Program-made: the position numbers and the translations under genes
Assembly: GCF_947259555.1 (NCBI RefSeq)
Contig: NZ_CAMYMD010000066.1
Location: forward strand, 1-64,000
Length of the DNA: 64,000 nucleotides
Reading direction: 5' to 3'
Source of the DNA: an uncultured Roseovarius sp.
GTDB taxonomy: Bacteria; Pseudomonadota; Alphaproteobacteria; Rhodobacterales; Rhodobacteraceae
Notes under the pieces: model-generated
What the model was told of the DNA's origin: nothing
Database searches by the model: none
What the model saw: only the letters and a program-made list of their open reading frames with translations
Part shown: positions 1 to 10,422 of the stretch, in pieces
Numbering within the stretch: position 1 is the first letter of the stretch
Layout: each line of letters opens with the position of its first letter

Positions 1-1232
1 CCGACGACCCCAAGCTGTCTCACAACATCACCCATTTTGCGCGCGCGCTGCGGGCGGCGGGGCTGCCAATCGGGCCGGGGCGGGTGATCGACGCGGTGCG
101 CGCGGTGGCCGCCGCCGGGTTCAGCAGCCGCGAGGATTTCTTTTACACCCTGCGCGCCTGTCTTGTGACGCGGCCCGAACATCTGACGGTCTTTGCGCAG
201 GTGTTTAGGCTCTACTGGCGCGATCCGCGCTACATGGAGCATATGATGGCGATGATGCTGCCCGCCATCCGTGGCGTGCAGGAGGACCGCAGCGCGCAAG
301 CCGCCGAGAAGCGCGCGGCAGAGGCGCTGCTTGACGGCATTGCGCGCGATGTGCCCGAGATCGAGGAACATGACAGCGACGAGGTGCAGATCGACATCGA
401 CGCCTCGGCCACGATGTCGGGCGACGAGCGGCTGCGCAAGCTTGATTTCGAGCAGATGAGCAATGCCGAGGTGGCGCAGGCCAAGCGCATGCTGGCGCGG
501 CTGACCCTGCCGGTCAAACCCTTCGCTTCGCGCCGGGGGGCGGCGAGCCCGCAGGGTGCCCGGCTCGACATGCGGCGCTCTTTGCGCGGGGCGCTGCGTC
601 ATGGCGGCGAGATGCGCCGCATTCATCGCAAGAAACCGCGTGAGCGGTGGCCCAATCTGGTGGTGCTTTGCGATATTTCCGGCTCGATGAGCCAATATAG
701 CCGGATGGTCCTGCACTTTCTCCATGCCGTGGCCAATCAGAAGGGGGCGGGCTGGGCGCGCGTGCATGCCTTCACCTTTGGCACGCAATTGACCAATATC
801 ACCCGCCAATTGGCGACGCGGGATGTGGATGCCGCGCTTGCCGCCGCCGGCAAACAGGCACAGGATTGGGAGGGTGGCACCCGGATCGGCGCGTCGTTGC
901 ACGCGTTCAACCGCGACTGGTCGCGCCGGGTGATGGGGCAGGGGGCGGTGGTGCTGTTGATCACCGACGGTCTGGACCGCGACGCGCCCGAGGCGCTGAG
1001 CCACGAGATGGAGCGCCTGCACCTGTCGACGCGGCGGCTCATATGGCTCAACCCGTTGCTGCGGTGGGAGGGGTTCGCGCCCAAGGCGCAAGGCATCCGC
1101 GCGATGCTGCCGCATGTGGACGCGTTCCGCGCGGGCCATTCCATCGCCACGCTGGAGGATCTGGCCGAGGTGATCTCGCGCCGCGATGACGATGGCGAAA
1201 AGGCGCGGTTGATGGCGGCGTTGCAGGACTGA
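1..1232 (+). CDS. coxE: CoxE-type VWA-domain protein (5' end outside window)
   Basis: The open frame runs from the window edge without a start, and the residues before the first internal GTG (position 84) read FARALRAAGLPIGPGRV, which is typical of the CoxE N-terminus. Only a few residues are therefore likely to be missing. The C-terminal half is a von Willebrand factor A domain with a MIDAS metal site: DISGSMSQYS and, later, TDGLDRD. In known cox clusters CoxE works with the AAA+ ATPase CoxD in maturing the molybdenum site of CO dehydrogenase. CoxD is expected upstream of this window but is not visible. The gene is first in a same-strand series leading to coxSLM, and the next start lies 21 nt downstream. 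Family identity is secure; the cofactor role is known for the family, not shown here. Confidence 0.9.
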   Translation, partial: DDPKLSHNITHFARALRAAGLPIGPGRVIDAVRAVAAAGFSSREDFFYTLRACLVTRPEHLTVFAQVFRLYWRDPRYMEHMMAMMLPAIRGVQEDRSAQAAEKRAAEALLDGIARDVPEIEEHDSDEVQIDIDASATMSGDERLRKLDFEQMSNAEVAQAKRMLARLTLPVKPFASRRGAASPQGARLDMRRSLRGALRHGGEMRRIHRKKPRERWPNLVVLCDISGSMSQYSRMVLHFLHAVANQKGAGWARVHAFTFGTQLTNITRQLATRDVDAALAAAGKQAQDWEGGTRIGASLHAFNRDWSRRVMGQGAVVLLITDGLDRDAPEALSHEMERLHLSTRRLIWLNPLLRWEGFAPKAQGIRAMLPHVDAFRAGHSIATLEDLAEVISRRDDDGEKARLMAALQD

Positions 1233-1253
1233 CAGCAACTGAAGGGAGCCTAA

Positions 1254-2234
1254 ATGCAGATCGGACGTTTGGAGAAGCAGGCCCTCAGAACGATATGGCC
1301 GAGGGAGGATGCCGATTTTACACCTTGGCTCGCTTTGCCGGAAAACCTGCACCTTCTCTCCGAAACCCTTGAACTCGGACCACTTGATCGGATTTCGACC
1401 GAAGTGAGTGTCGGCAGTTTCCGCGCTGATGTGGTTTGCAAGGATATCAATGACGCCACCGTCGTGATCGAGAACCAATTTCACAAGAGCGATCATGGGC
1501 ATCTGGGGCAGATACTGACCTATCTTGCGGGGGGTGAGGATGTGCGGACCGTCATATGGATCGCTGAGTCTCTGCGTGATGAACATCGGGCCGCGCTGGA
1601 ATGGCTGAACAACAATACCTCCACGGACTTTGCCTTTTTCGGCGTCGAGCTCGAGGCATGGCGTATTGGTGAGAGTGACCCCGCCCCCAAATTCGAAGTT
1701 GCTGTGCGTCCCAATGACTGGGTGCGCCGCCAGCGACAGAAGGCGCACGCGAGGGAAATGGAAGACTACCAGCGACGCATGGAGTATTGGCAGGCATTCC
1801 TCGATAATTGGCCGGTTCGCGAGGGCCTGTCGCCACCAGCTAGCGCGCCAAATCAAGGTTGGATGAAACTTGCCTTAACTGGCGATAGTAAGCCGCCTGA
1901 TGGCGGGGGCATTTATCTCTATCGGATGATTGGTGAGGGTGCAGTCGGCGCGTACCTGTCCTTGGGACGCCGGGATCCAACTATTTTTCAGCAGTGGTCC
2001 GCGTCGTTGAACTATCCATCGCTCGAAGGCGGAAAATGGGAGCGAAACAGAAACGGCTTGTTCCAGATATTTAAGACGCTCAATGCAGATGCAATGGATG
2101 AGGCCGATTGGGCCCGGCAGCATGGCTGGATGCGGGATTGCGTCGCGGAATTCATGAAAGACTGGCGCAACGGCCTGCGCGACGAGGTCGTACGTCTGGT
2201 AGACCAAGAGCAAGTGAATGTGCCTGGAGATTAA
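1254..2234 (+). CDS. DUF4268 / PD-(D/E)XK nuclease-like protein
   Basis: This 326-residue protein has an N-terminal region resembling PD-(D/E)XK nuclease folds: FRADVVCKD followed by VVIENQF, giving the usual D...E-x-Q arrangement at roughly residues 58-77. The C-terminal half matches the DUF4268 style, with YLSLGRRD and charged helices. A GAAGGGAG ribosome site lies just before the ATG. It sits 21 nt after coxE and 1 nt before the XdhC gene, so it is within the operon although it has no known link to CO dehydrogenase. Base composition differs from its neighbours: a hand count of 1381-1440 gives 32 GC of 60, against 45 of 60 at 2341-2400. That suggests later acquisition. Members are usually stand-alone or linked to restriction or defence genes, and the biochemical role is unknown. 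Confidence 0.75.
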   Translation: MQIGRLEKQALRTIWPREDADFTPWLALPENLHLLSETLELGPLDRISTEVSVGSFRADVVCKDINDATVVIENQFHKSDHGHLGQILTYLAGGEDVRTVIWIAESLRDEHRAALEWLNNNTSTDFAFFGVELEAWRIGESDPAPKFEVAVRPNDWVRRQRQKAHAREMEDYQRRMEYWQAFLDNWPVREGLSPPASAPNQGWMKLALTGDSKPPDGGGIYLYRMIGEGAVGAYLSLGRRDPTIFQQWSASLNYPSLEGGKWERNRNGLFQIFKTLNADAMDEADWARQHGWMRDCVAEFMKDWRNGLRDEVVRLVDQEQVNVPGD

Positions 2235-2235
2235 A

Positions 2236-3194
2236 ATGGGGCGTTTCGACGACATACCCGAAACCGCACTTGCGTGGCACCGGACGGGCAAGGGGGCGGC
2301 ATTGGCCACGGTGGTCGAGACCTGGGGCAGCGCGCCGCGTCGGGTGGGCAGTCAGCTGGCGATCAGCGGCGAGGCCGAGATCGCGGGCTCGGTCTCGGGC
2401 GGTTGTGTCGAGGGGGCTGTGGTCGCCGAGGCGCTCGATGCCATCGAAGAGGGCCGTCCCGTGATGCTGGAATATGGCGTGAGCGACGGCGATGCCTTTG
2501 CCGTCGGCCTCGCCTGTGGCGGCACGATCCGGGTCTTGGTGGAGCCTGTGGGCTCGGTCATGCCCGAGGATCTGCTGGCCGATCTGGTGCTGGCGCGCGA
2601 GGCGCGCGTGCCGGTGGCCTATGTGACCGGGCCAGGGGGGCGCAGTCTGGAGCGAGACGGGCATGAGAGCCGCTTTCGGATGGATCGCTCGGGGTTCAAG
2701 GAGGACGGCGAGACCTTCGTGGCCATTCACAACCCGCCCTTGCGCCTGATCATCGTGGGGGCGGTTCATATCGCGCAGGCTCTCGTGCCGATGGCCCGGA
2801 TCGCGGGCTATGATCCGATCCTGATCGACCCGCGTGAAAGCTTTGCCTCGGAGGCGCGGTTTCCCGGCGAGACGGTGCTGCACGACTGGCCCGACGAGGG
2901 GCTGAGGGCCCTGGGCCTTGATCTGCGCACCGGGCTGGTGCTGCTGACCCATGATCCCAAGCTGGACGATCCCGCGCTGATCGAGGCGTTGCGCTCTGAC
3001 GTGTTCTATATCGGTGCGCTCGGCTCCACCCGCACCCATGCCAAGCGGGTGGAGCGGCTGACCGGGGCCGGGTTTTCGGAGGCCGAGATCGGGCGCATTC
3101 ACGGGCCCATCGGTCTCGATATCGGGGCGGCGGGGCCGTCGGAGATCGCGGTGAGCATCCTCGCTGAAATGACCCGGGTGCTGAGGAAGGGCGC

Positions 3195-3198
<4 letters not shown>
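2236..3198 (+). CDS. XdhC/CoxI family molybdenum-enzyme maturation factor
   Basis: This 320-residue protein has both halves of the XdhC/CoxI family: an N-terminal segment with [13 protein letters not shown] and SGGCVEGAV, and a C-terminal Rossmann-like domain starting [13 protein letters not shown] and ending near [18 protein letters not shown]. XdhC proteins bind molybdenum cofactor and help insert its sulfurated form into xanthine-dehydrogenase-type enzymes, here presumably the CoxL subunit. An ATG at 2218 is also in frame, but 2236 is preferred. It has a GGAGA site 5 nt upstream and avoids overlapping the DUF4268 gene. The gene overlaps the next one by ATGA, which implies translational coupling. 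Confidence 0.88.
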
Positions 3199-4187
<989 letters not shown>

Positions 4188-4227
4188 GGCACAAGAAACC
4201 GGGTTCTCAAGCGGCGGGAGGCATGCT

Positions 4228-4262
4228 TTAGTCGCATTGGACAGTTGGATCGTTACGACTAA
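4228..4262. promoter_or_regulatory. Inverted repeat upstream of coxS
   Basis: TTAGTCG (4228-4234) and CGACTAA (4256-4262) form a perfect 7+7 inverted repeat with a 21-nt spacer in the 115-nt gap before coxS. The spacing suits a dimeric regulator or an mRNA hairpin. A GGAGGAG ribosome site follows at 4293-4299. No regulator is identified. Confidence 0.4.
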
Positions 4263-4302
4263 GGTCTGACTGGAAGCGCATATAGCCAACCGGGAGGAGC
4301 CA

Positions 4303-4788
4303 ATGCCAGAGGTCAAGATGACCGTGAACGGCAAGCCAGCATCGGGCCAGATTGAAGGCCGCACGCTGCTTGTCGATTTCTTGAGAGAGAACCTGGGCCT
4401 GACGGGCACCCATGTGGGCTGTGACACCAGCCAATGCGGGGCCTGCGTGGTGCATGTGGAGGGCCGCGCCGTCAAGGCCTGCACCATGTTCGCTGCCGAG
4501 GCCGAGGGCATGGAGGTGAAGACCATCGAGGCGATGGCCGAGCCGGACGGCACGCTGCATCCGATTCAGGCTGCCTTTCAGGACCATCACGGGCTGCAAT
4601 GCGGGTTCTGTACGCCGGGCATGGTGATGTCGGCGGCGGCACTGCTCAAGGACAACCCGACGCCGAGTGAGGCCGAGGTGCGCGATTATCTTGAGGGGAA
4701 CCTGTGCCGTTGCACGGGCTATCACAATATCGTCAAGGCGATCCTCGCGGCATCCGGGCAGGATGTGAGCAAGATCGCGGCGGAATAA
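4303..4788 (+). CDS. coxS: CO dehydrogenase-type small subunit, two [2Fe-2S] clusters
   Basis: The 161-residue protein carries the two iron-sulfur sites of the xanthine oxidase family small subunit. The plant-type cluster ligands are C40, C45, C48 and C60 (CDTSQCGAC...C). The second cluster ligands are C100, C103, C135 and C137 (CGFC and CRC). It passes electrons from the molybdenum site in CoxL to FAD in CoxM. Length and cysteine spacing are normal. GGAGGAG lies 3 nt before the ATG. It is the first gene of the coxS-coxL-coxM order that is characteristic of form II enzymes. Confidence 0.95.
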   Translation: MPEVKMTVNGKPASGQIEGRTLLVDFLRENLGLTGTHVGCDTSQCGACVVHVEGRAVKACTMFAAEAEGMEVKTIEAMAEPDGTLHPIQAAFQDHHGLQCGFCTPGMVMSAAALLKDNPTPSEAEVRDYLEGNLCRCTGYHNIVKAILAASGQDVSKIAAE

Positions 4789-4798
4789 GCGGACAAGA

Positions 4799-4850
4799 GG
4801 GGGCGCTGCCCCCGCGCCTGCGGCGCTCCCCCGGAATATTTCGGGCAAGA
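4799..4850. repeat. GC-rich hairpin and AT-containing intergenic element
   Basis: GGGGGC (4799-4804) pairs with GCCCCC (4808-4813) around a 3-nt loop. It is followed by a second GC block and GGAATATTTCGGGCAAGATG. From memory, similar hairpin plus ATATTT...AAGATGAA strings recur between genes of Rhodobacteraceae, but only one clear copy is seen in this window. It lies between coxS and coxL and may process or attenuate the transcript. Confidence 0.45.
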
Positions 4851-4906
4851 TGAAAATGCTGCGGGTTTGATGGGGGAGACCCCGGACCATTCAGGGAGGT
4901 CAAGAC

Positions 4907-7270
4907 ATGCCAAAGGACGGAGGCATCGGCGCCAGCACCAAGCGGCGCGAGGACGTGCGGTTTCTGACCGGCACGGGGAACTATACCGACGACATCAATC
5001 TGCGCGGGCAGGCCTATGTGCATTTCCTGCGCTCGGATATGGCGCATGGGCGGCTCGACACCGTCGACACAAGCGCCGCCGAGGCGATGCCCGGTGTGAT
5101 CCGGGTGTTCACGGGCAAGGATTTTGAAGGCATCGGCGGGCTGCCCTGCGGCTGGCAGGTGACCGACCGGCACGGCGAGGTGATGCAGGAGCCGGGCCAT
5201 CCGGTGCTGGCGCAGGGCAAGGTGCGCCATGTGGGCGATCCGATTGCCGCCGTGGTGGCCGAGACCCGCGAGCAGGCGCGCGATGCCGCCGAGGCGATCG
5301 AGCTTGATATCGAGGAATTGCCGGCGGTCGTGGACATGAAGGCGGCGCTTGAGGAGGGCGCGACCAAGGTGCATGACGATCTGACGTCGAACCTCTGCTA
5401 TGACTGGGGGTTCGTCGAGGAGAACAAGGGCGCGGTCGATGAGGCCTTCGAGAAGGCCGCGCATGTCACCACGCTGGAACTCGTGAACAACCGTCTGGTC
5501 GCCAACCCGATGGAGCCGCGCGTCGCCGTGGGCGATTTCAATCGCTCGACCGGGGATCACACGCTTTATACCACGAGCCAGAACCCGCATGTGATCCGCC
5601 TGCTGATGGGCGCCTTTGTGCTGGGCATCCCCGAGCACAAGCTGCGCGTGGTGGCCCCGGATGTGGGCGGCGGGTTCGGCTCCAAGATATTTCACTATGC
5701 CGAAGAGGCGTTCTGCACCTTTGCCGCCAAGGCGCTCAACCGCCCGGTGAAATGGACCTGCTCGCGTTCCGAGGCGTTCATGACCGATGCGCATGGCCGC
5801 GACCACGTGACCAAGATCGAACTGGCGCTGGATGCGGACAATAATTTCACCGCGCTGCGCACCGACACGCATGCCAATATGGGCGCGTATCTGAGCACCT
5901 TTGCGCCTTCGGTTCCGACCTGGCTGCATGGCACGCTGATGGCGGGCAACTACAAGACCCCGCTGATCTATGTGAACGTCAAGGCGGTCTTTACCAATAC
6001 TGTGCCGGTCGATGCCTATCGCGGCGCGGGACGGCCCGAGGCGACCTATCAGCTGGAGCGCGTGATCGACAAGGCGGCGCGTGAATTGGGCGTTGATCCA
6101 ATCGCTCTGCGTCGGCAAAACTTCATCACCGAGTTCCCCTACGCCACGCCGGTGGCGGTGGAATATGACACCGGCGATTATCACGCCACGATGGACAAGC
6201 TGGAAGAGATCGCGGATTTCAAGGGCTTTGCCGCACGCCGCAAGGAAAGCGAGGCCAAGGGCCGCCTGCGCGGTCTGGGCGTCAATTGCTATATCGAGGC
6301 CTGCGGCATCGCGCCGTCGAACCTTGTCGGGCAATTGGGCGCGCGCGCGGGGCTTTATGAGAGTGCCACGGTGCGGGTCAACGCCACCGGCGGCCTCGTG
6401 GTGATGACCGGCTCGCATTCGCACGGGCAGGGGCATGAGACATCATTCGCGCAAGTGGTGGCCGAGATGATCGGCATCGACGCCGATCAGGTCGAGATCG
6501 TGCATGGCGATACCGCCAATACGCCGATGGGCATGGGCACCTATGGCTCGCGCTCCATCGCCGTGGGCGGCTCTGCCATGGTGCGGGCGACCGAGAAGAT
6601 CATCAACAAGGCCAAGAAGATCGCGGCCCATCTGATGGAGGCCAGCGAGGCCGATATCGAGTTGAAAGACGGGCAGTTCAGCGTCGCGGGCACCGACAAG
6701 TCGGTGGCCTGGGGCGATGTCACCCTGGCCGCTTACGTGCCGCATAACTACCCGCTCGAGGATATCGAGCCGGGGCTGGAGGAGACGGCGTTCTACGATC
6801 CGTCGAATTTCACCTATCCGTCTGGGGCCTATGCCTGCGAGGTCGAGGTCGATCCCGATACCGGCCGCGTCACCATCGAGCGCTTTGCCGCCGCCGACGA
6901 TTTCGGCAATATCATCAATCCGATGATCGTCTCGGGGCAGGTGCATGGCGGCATCGGTCAGGGCATCGGTCAGGCGCTGCTGGAGGCTTGCGTCTATGAC
7001 GAGAACGGCCAGCTGCAGAGCGGGTCCTACATGGATTACGCCATGCCACGCGCCGATGATGTGCCGTTCTACGAGGTCGATCATTCCTGTCAGACGCCTT
7101 GCACGCATAACCCGCTCGGGGTGAAAGGCTGTGGCGAGGCGGGGGCCATCGGCAGCCCGCCCTCGGTGGTCAACGCGGTGATCGACGCGCTGCAATCGGG
7201 GGGCAAAAACGTCACCCATATCGACATGCCGCTGTCGCCGTCGCGCGTCTGGCAGGCGATGCAAGGGTAA
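4907..7270 (+). CDS. coxL: Form II CO dehydrogenase-type molybdenum large subunit
   Basis: This 787-residue protein is the molybdenum cofactor-binding catalytic subunit. It has GGGFGSK in the cofactor-binding region, and AYRGAGR at residues 370-376. AYRGAGR is the form II active-site signature; form I enzymes have AYxCSFR, with the cysteine that binds copper. Near the C-terminus [14 protein letters not shown] holds the conserved active-site glutamate. The subunit partners with CoxS and CoxM. Start is the ATG after a GGGAGGT site. True form I enzymes oxidise CO; form II proteins have uncertain substrates, so CO oxidation should not be assumed here. Confidence 0.93.
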   Translation: MPKDGGIGASTKRREDVRFLTGTGNYTDDINLRGQAYVHFLRSDMAHGRLDTVDTSAAEAMPGVIRVFTGKDFEGIGGLPCGWQVTDRHGEVMQEPGHPVLAQGKVRHVGDPIAAVVAETREQARDAAEAIELDIEELPAVVDMKAALEEGATKVHDDLTSNLCYDWGFVEENKGAVDEAFEKAAHVTTLELVNNRLVANPMEPRVAVGDFNRSTGDHTLYTTSQNPHVIRLLMGAFVLGIPEHKLRVVAPDVGGGFGSKIFHYAEEAFCTFAAKALNRPVKWTCSRSEAFMTDAHGRDHVTKIELALDADNNFTALRTDTHANMGAYLSTFAPSVPTWLHGTLMAGNYKTPLIYVNVKAVFTNTVPVDAYRGAGRPEATYQLERVIDKAARELGVDPIALRRQNFITEFPYATPVAVEYDTGDYHATMDKLEEIADFKGFAARRKESEAKGRLRGLGVNCYIEACGIAPSNLVGQLGARAGLYESATVRVNATGGLVVMTGSHSHGQGHETSFAQVVAEMIGIDADQVEIVHGDTANTPMGMGTYGSRSIAVGGSAMVRATEKIINKAKKIAAHLMEASEADIELKDGQFSVAGTDKSVAWGDVTLAAYVPHNYPLEDIEPGLEETAFYDPSNFTYPSGAYACEVEVDPDTGRVTIERFAAADDFGNIINPMIVSGQVHGGIGQGIGQALLEACVYDENGQLQSGSYMDYAMPRADDVPFYEVDHSCQTPCTHNPLGVKGCGEAGAIGSPPSVVNAVIDALQSGGKNVTHIDMPLSPSRVWQAMQG

Positions 7271-7281
7271 GGAGAGCGATC

Positions 7282-8070
7282 ATGTATGCATTCGATATCG
7301 AGCGCCCGACCACGATCGCCGATGCGATCGAGGCGATGGGCAGTGAAGAGGCGCAGGCGCTTGGCGGGGGGCAAACGCTGATCCCCACCCTGAAGCAGAG
7401 GCTCGCCGCCCCGGCCAAACTTGTCTGCTTGTCATCCATTAAGGAGATGCAAGGGATCTGTACCGCCGATGACGGCGCGCTCTGCATTGGCGGGGGCACC
7501 TGTCATGCCGATGTGGCGGCAGGCGCGGGGGCCTATCCGGCGCTCGCGGCGCTTGCTGGCAATATCGGTGATCCGGCGGTGCGCAATCGCGGCACCATCG
7601 GCGGCAGCCTTGCCAATAACGATCCGTCCGCCTGTTATCCGGCGGCGGTGCTGGGGTCGGGGGCGACGGTGGTGACCAACAACCGCAAGATCGCGGCGGA
7701 TGACTTCTTTGAAGGCATGTTCACCACATCGCTGGAGGAAGGTGAGATCATCACCGAAGTGCGCTTTCCGGTGCCGGAAAAGGCGAATTACCAGAAGTTC
7801 GAGCAACCCGCGTCGCGCTTTGCGCTGGCGGGGGTGTTTGTCGCGAAATATGCGGATGGTGTGCGGGTTGCGGTGACCGGCGCGTCGGAGGACGGCGTGT
7901 TTCGCTGGTCCGAGGCGGAGGCGGCACTGTCGTCTGATTTCTCGGCTGGCGCTGTGGAGGGGCTGAGCCTGTCGGGCGATGGCATGATCAGCGACATGCA
8001 TGGCTCGGGTGACTACCGCGCGCATCTGGTGGGTGTTCTGACCCGCCGGGCGGTGGCCGCCGCCGCGTAA
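7282..8070 (+). CDS. coxM: CO dehydrogenase-type FAD subunit
   Basis: The 262-residue protein is the FAD-binding middle subunit. It shows the two flavin motifs of the family: GGGQTLIP at residues 28-35 and TIGGSLANNDPS beginning at residue 105. A C-terminal CO dehydrogenase flavoprotein domain follows. It takes electrons from the CoxS clusters and delivers them to an acceptor, probably the quinone pool. The start has AAGGAGAG at 7269-7276 and lies 11 nt after coxL, so it is co-transcribed. A terminator hairpin follows 27 nt after the stop, so coxM probably closes the operon. Confidence 0.93.
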   Translation: MYAFDIERPTTIADAIEAMGSEEAQALGGGQTLIPTLKQRLAAPAKLVCLSSIKEMQGICTADDGALCIGGGTCHADVAAGAGAYPALAALAGNIGDPAVRNRGTIGGSLANNDPSACYPAAVLGSGATVVTNNRKIAADDFFEGMFTTSLEEGEIITEVRFPVPEKANYQKFEQPASRFALAGVFVAKYADGVRVAVTGASEDGVFRWSEAEAALSSDFSAGAVEGLSLSGDGMISDMHGSGDYRAHLVGVLTRRAVAAAA

Positions 8071-8097
8071 GACCTGCGCTGAACCACGGATCGAGAA

Positions 8098-8122
8098 GGC
8101 GGGTCGTTGGGCCCGCCTTTCT
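8098..8122 (+). terminator. Terminator after coxM
   Basis: GGCGGG (8098-8103) and CCCGCC (8112-8117) form a stem with an 8-nt loop, followed by TTTCT. This is a plausible intrinsic terminator of the cox operon. Confidence 0.7.
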
Positions 8123-8207
8123 TGTAAAAGGGGGGCGTCGACGGCGTGGGCTTGACCTGCGCCCGGATATCGCGTTGCCTCGCGCCGAAGACGAAAAGGT
8201 GATGCAT

Positions 8208-9239
8208 ATGCAGAAAGTCGAGAATCCGTGGCGCGGCGAGGGGCTGCCCGAGAAGGTCCTGAATGGTGCCCCGTGGCCAAGTATAGATGCGGAGGCCGTT
8301 CGTGATTTACTTGGGCGTTGTCCGGCCGCGAAGGAGACGCCACTTGTGCGTGTCGAAGGGTTTGGCCCGGAACTATGGGTCAAGGACGAGCGCGAACGGA
8401 TGGGACTGGGCAGCTTCAAGGCACTGGGAGCGGCCTATGTCATTGCCCATGACGCGGCCGAGCTGGATAAAGAAACTCCCGAGGGCGCCCTTGACGGGCG
8501 AACCTATGTGACCGCGAGTGCGGGTAATCACGGGCTCTCTGTCGCCGCCGGCGCGCACGTTTTTGGGGCGCGGGCGGTCATCTATCTGTCAGAGCAGGTG
8601 CCGGAGACCTTTGCCGAGCGTCTGCGGGCCAAAGGCGCAGACGTGATCCGGAGCGGTGTGGATTACGAGGCCAGCATGGTGGCCGCAGGCCGTGCTGCGC
8701 AGGACAATGACTGGATTCTTCTGTCTGACAGTTCTTGGCCTGCCTATTTCGATGTGCCGCACCGCCTGATGGAAGGATATCTTGCGATGGCCGCCGAAGT
8801 GACGGGCCGCATGGAGCCTGCGCCGACGCATATCCTGCTGCAAGCCGGGGTTGGCGGTATGGCGGGTGCCACGGCTGCATGGTTTCGGCATGTCTGGGGC
8901 GACGCGCCGCAGATCATTGTGGTCGAGCCCGAGCGCGCGCCTGCATTATACGACAGCATCCGCGAGGGGCGCCCTCTGGAGACGAACGGCGAGGTTTCCA
9001 ACATGGGCCGACTCGATTGCAAGGTGCCATCGCTGATCGCCCTCAAGGGGCTGGCACGCGATGCGGATGCATTCGTGACGATCAGTGATGCGGAGGCGGC
9101 TGGAGTTCTGTCTGATCTGGCGGACAAGGGCTTGTCGTCCACCCCGTCGGGCGCGGCTGGCATTGCGGCGTTGCGCGCCCTCGATCTGCCAAACGACGCC
9201 CGCGTGCTGTGCATTCTGAGTGAAGAGGCCGAGGGATGA
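8208..9239 (+). CDS. PLP-dependent ammonia-lyase (diaminopropionate ammonia-lyase-like)
   Basis: This is a fold-type II PLP enzyme of about 343 residues. The PLP lysine is in GLGSFKALGAAY, the substrate loop is TASAGNHG, and the glycine-rich phosphate loop is GVGGMAGA. The SFKALGA segment and the Trp-rich WILLSDSSWPAY region are closer to diaminopropionate ammonia-lyase than to biosynthetic threonine dehydratase, and no regulatory ACT domain is present. ATG at 8208 is preferred, because AAAAGG ends 8 nt upstream; an in-frame TTG lies at 8175 and ATG at 8202. It overlaps the next gene by ATGA. A lyase with an M24 hydrolase also recalls the eutB/doeA pair of ectoine catabolism, so the substrate is uncertain. 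Confidence 0.75.
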   Translation: MQKVENPWRGEGLPEKVLNGAPWPSIDAEAVRDLLGRCPAAKETPLVRVEGFGPELWVKDERERMGLGSFKALGAAYVIAHDAAELDKETPEGALDGRTYVTASAGNHGLSVAAGAHVFGARAVIYLSEQVPETFAERLRAKGADVIRSGVDYEASMVAAGRAAQDNDWILLSDSSWPAYFDVPHRLMEGYLAMAAEVTGRMEPAPTHILLQAGVGGMAGATAAWFRHVWGDAPQIIVVEPERAPALYDSIREGRPLETNGEVSNMGRLDCKVPSLIALKGLARDADAFVTISDAEAAGVLSDLADKGLSSTPSGAAGIAALRALDLPNDARVLCILSEEAEG

Positions 9240-10366
9240 GACGCGGCTTTCACACGTCCGAGTACCTTGGACGTGTGGCGCGTGCGCAAGCGGAGATGGC
9301 GCGCGCCGGTCTGGGCGCGCTGCTCCTGACCACCGAGGCCGATCTGAGATATTTCTCCGGCTTTCTGACGCGCTTTTGGGAAAGCCCGTCACGCCCTTGG
9401 TTTCTGGTCCTTCCAGTGACGGGAGCCCCGATTGCTGTGATTCCGTCCATTGGCGCGGCTCTGATGGCAAAGACCTGGATCCGTGACATCCGCACATGGG
9501 CCGCGCCTGACCCGGTCGACGATGGCGTGTCACTGCTGGCCGAGACACTGCGCGAGGTCGGCGGGCCAATTGGTGTGCCCGACGGGCCGGAGAGCCATCT
9601 GCGCATGCCGCTGGCGGATTTCGAGCGGGTGCGCCTTGCAAGCGGTCTGGACTGGCGCGGCGATGCCGGGATTGTGGCGGCGCTGCGTTCCGTCAAGTCG
9701 GAGGCGGAGATAGAAAAGATCGCCTTTGCCTGTGACATTGCCGGACGCGCTTTTGATCGGGTGGGCGAGATCTCTGCTCCCGGCATTCCTCTTAGTCGGG
9801 TGTTTCGAGAGTTTCAAAGGCTGTTGCTGGAGGAAGGCGCGGATTGGGTGCCCTACCTCGCGGGAGGGGCCGGGCCCGAGGGCTATTCGGATGTCATCTC
9901 GCCGGCCTCAGACGTGCGGCTTGCTGCGGGGGACGTTCTCATGCTCGACACGGGTGCGGTCTTTGATGGATATTTCTGCGACTACGACCGCAACTTTGCG
10001 ATTGCGCGCTCCACCGCGCGTCAAAGAGATGCGCAGATGCGGCTGTTCGACGCCACTCTTGCAGGTGAGGCTGCGGCGCGTGCGGGCTCTCGCGCGAGCG
10101 ATGTGTGGCGCGCCATGGCCACTATCGTCGGCGCGGACGAAGACGCGGGACGCCTCGGGCACGGGCTGGGGATGCAACTGACGGAAGGGTTGTCGCTTAC
10201 GTCGAGGGATCACACCATGTTGCGGCCCGGTATGGTCATCACGCTGGAGCCGGGCGTCAGTGTCTCCACTGACACAATCATGGTTCATGAAGAGAATATC
10301 GTGATCACCGAGGGCGCGCCGCGCAGGTTGTCCCGTTTTTCGGAAAAACCACTGCCCGTCCTGTAA
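9236..10366 (+). CDS. M24 family metallohydrolase (Xaa-Pro dipeptidase / ectoine hydrolase-like)
   Basis: The 376-residue protein has a creatinase-type N-terminal domain and a C-terminal pita-bread fold. The five metal ligands can be traced: D in MLDTGAVF, D in CDYDRN, H in GHGLGM, E in TLEPGVSV and E in HEENIVI. Such enzymes cleave X-Pro dipeptides or, in the DoeA subgroup, open the ectoine ring. Translational coupling to the ammonia-lyase (ATGA at 9236-9239) suggests the two act on successive steps of one nitrogen compound. No transporter or other pathway genes are adjacent, so the substrate remains open. Confidence 0.82.
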   Translation: MRRGFHTSEYLGRVARAQAEMARAGLGALLLTTEADLRYFSGFLTRFWESPSRPWFLVLPVTGAPIAVIPSIGAALMAKTWIRDIRTWAAPDPVDDGVSLLAETLREVGGPIGVPDGPESHLRMPLADFERVRLASGLDWRGDAGIVAALRSVKSEAEIEKIAFACDIAGRAFDRVGEISAPGIPLSRVFREFQRLLLEEGADWVPYLAGGAGPEGYSDVISPASDVRLAAGDVLMLDTGAVFDGYFCDYDRNFAIARSTARQRDAQMRLFDATLAGEAAARAGSRASDVWRAMATIVGADEDAGRLGHGLGMQLTEGLSLTSRDHTMLRPGMVITLEPGVSVSTDTIMVHEENIVITEGAPRRLSRFSEKPLPVL

Positions 10367-10393
10367 CCGCCCGCGCATAAATTTTGCGCAACC

Positions 10394-10422
10394 AAAAAAA
10401 AGGCCGAGCACTAAGCTCGGCC
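10394..10422 (-). terminator. Terminator of the LysR gene
   Basis: GGCCGAGC (10402-10409) and GCTCGGCC (10415-10422) form a perfect 8-bp stem with a 5-nt loop. Eight A residues precede it on the + strand, so the T-tract is on the minus strand. It therefore mainly ends minus-strand transcription from the LysR gene, and may also slow the + strand M24 transcript. Confidence 0.75.

Noticed and set aside
1254-2234. Restriction-modification or toxin-antitoxin island at the DUF4268 gene
   Set aside because: There is no methyltransferase, specificity subunit or partner toxin gene next to it; it stands alone within the cox operon.
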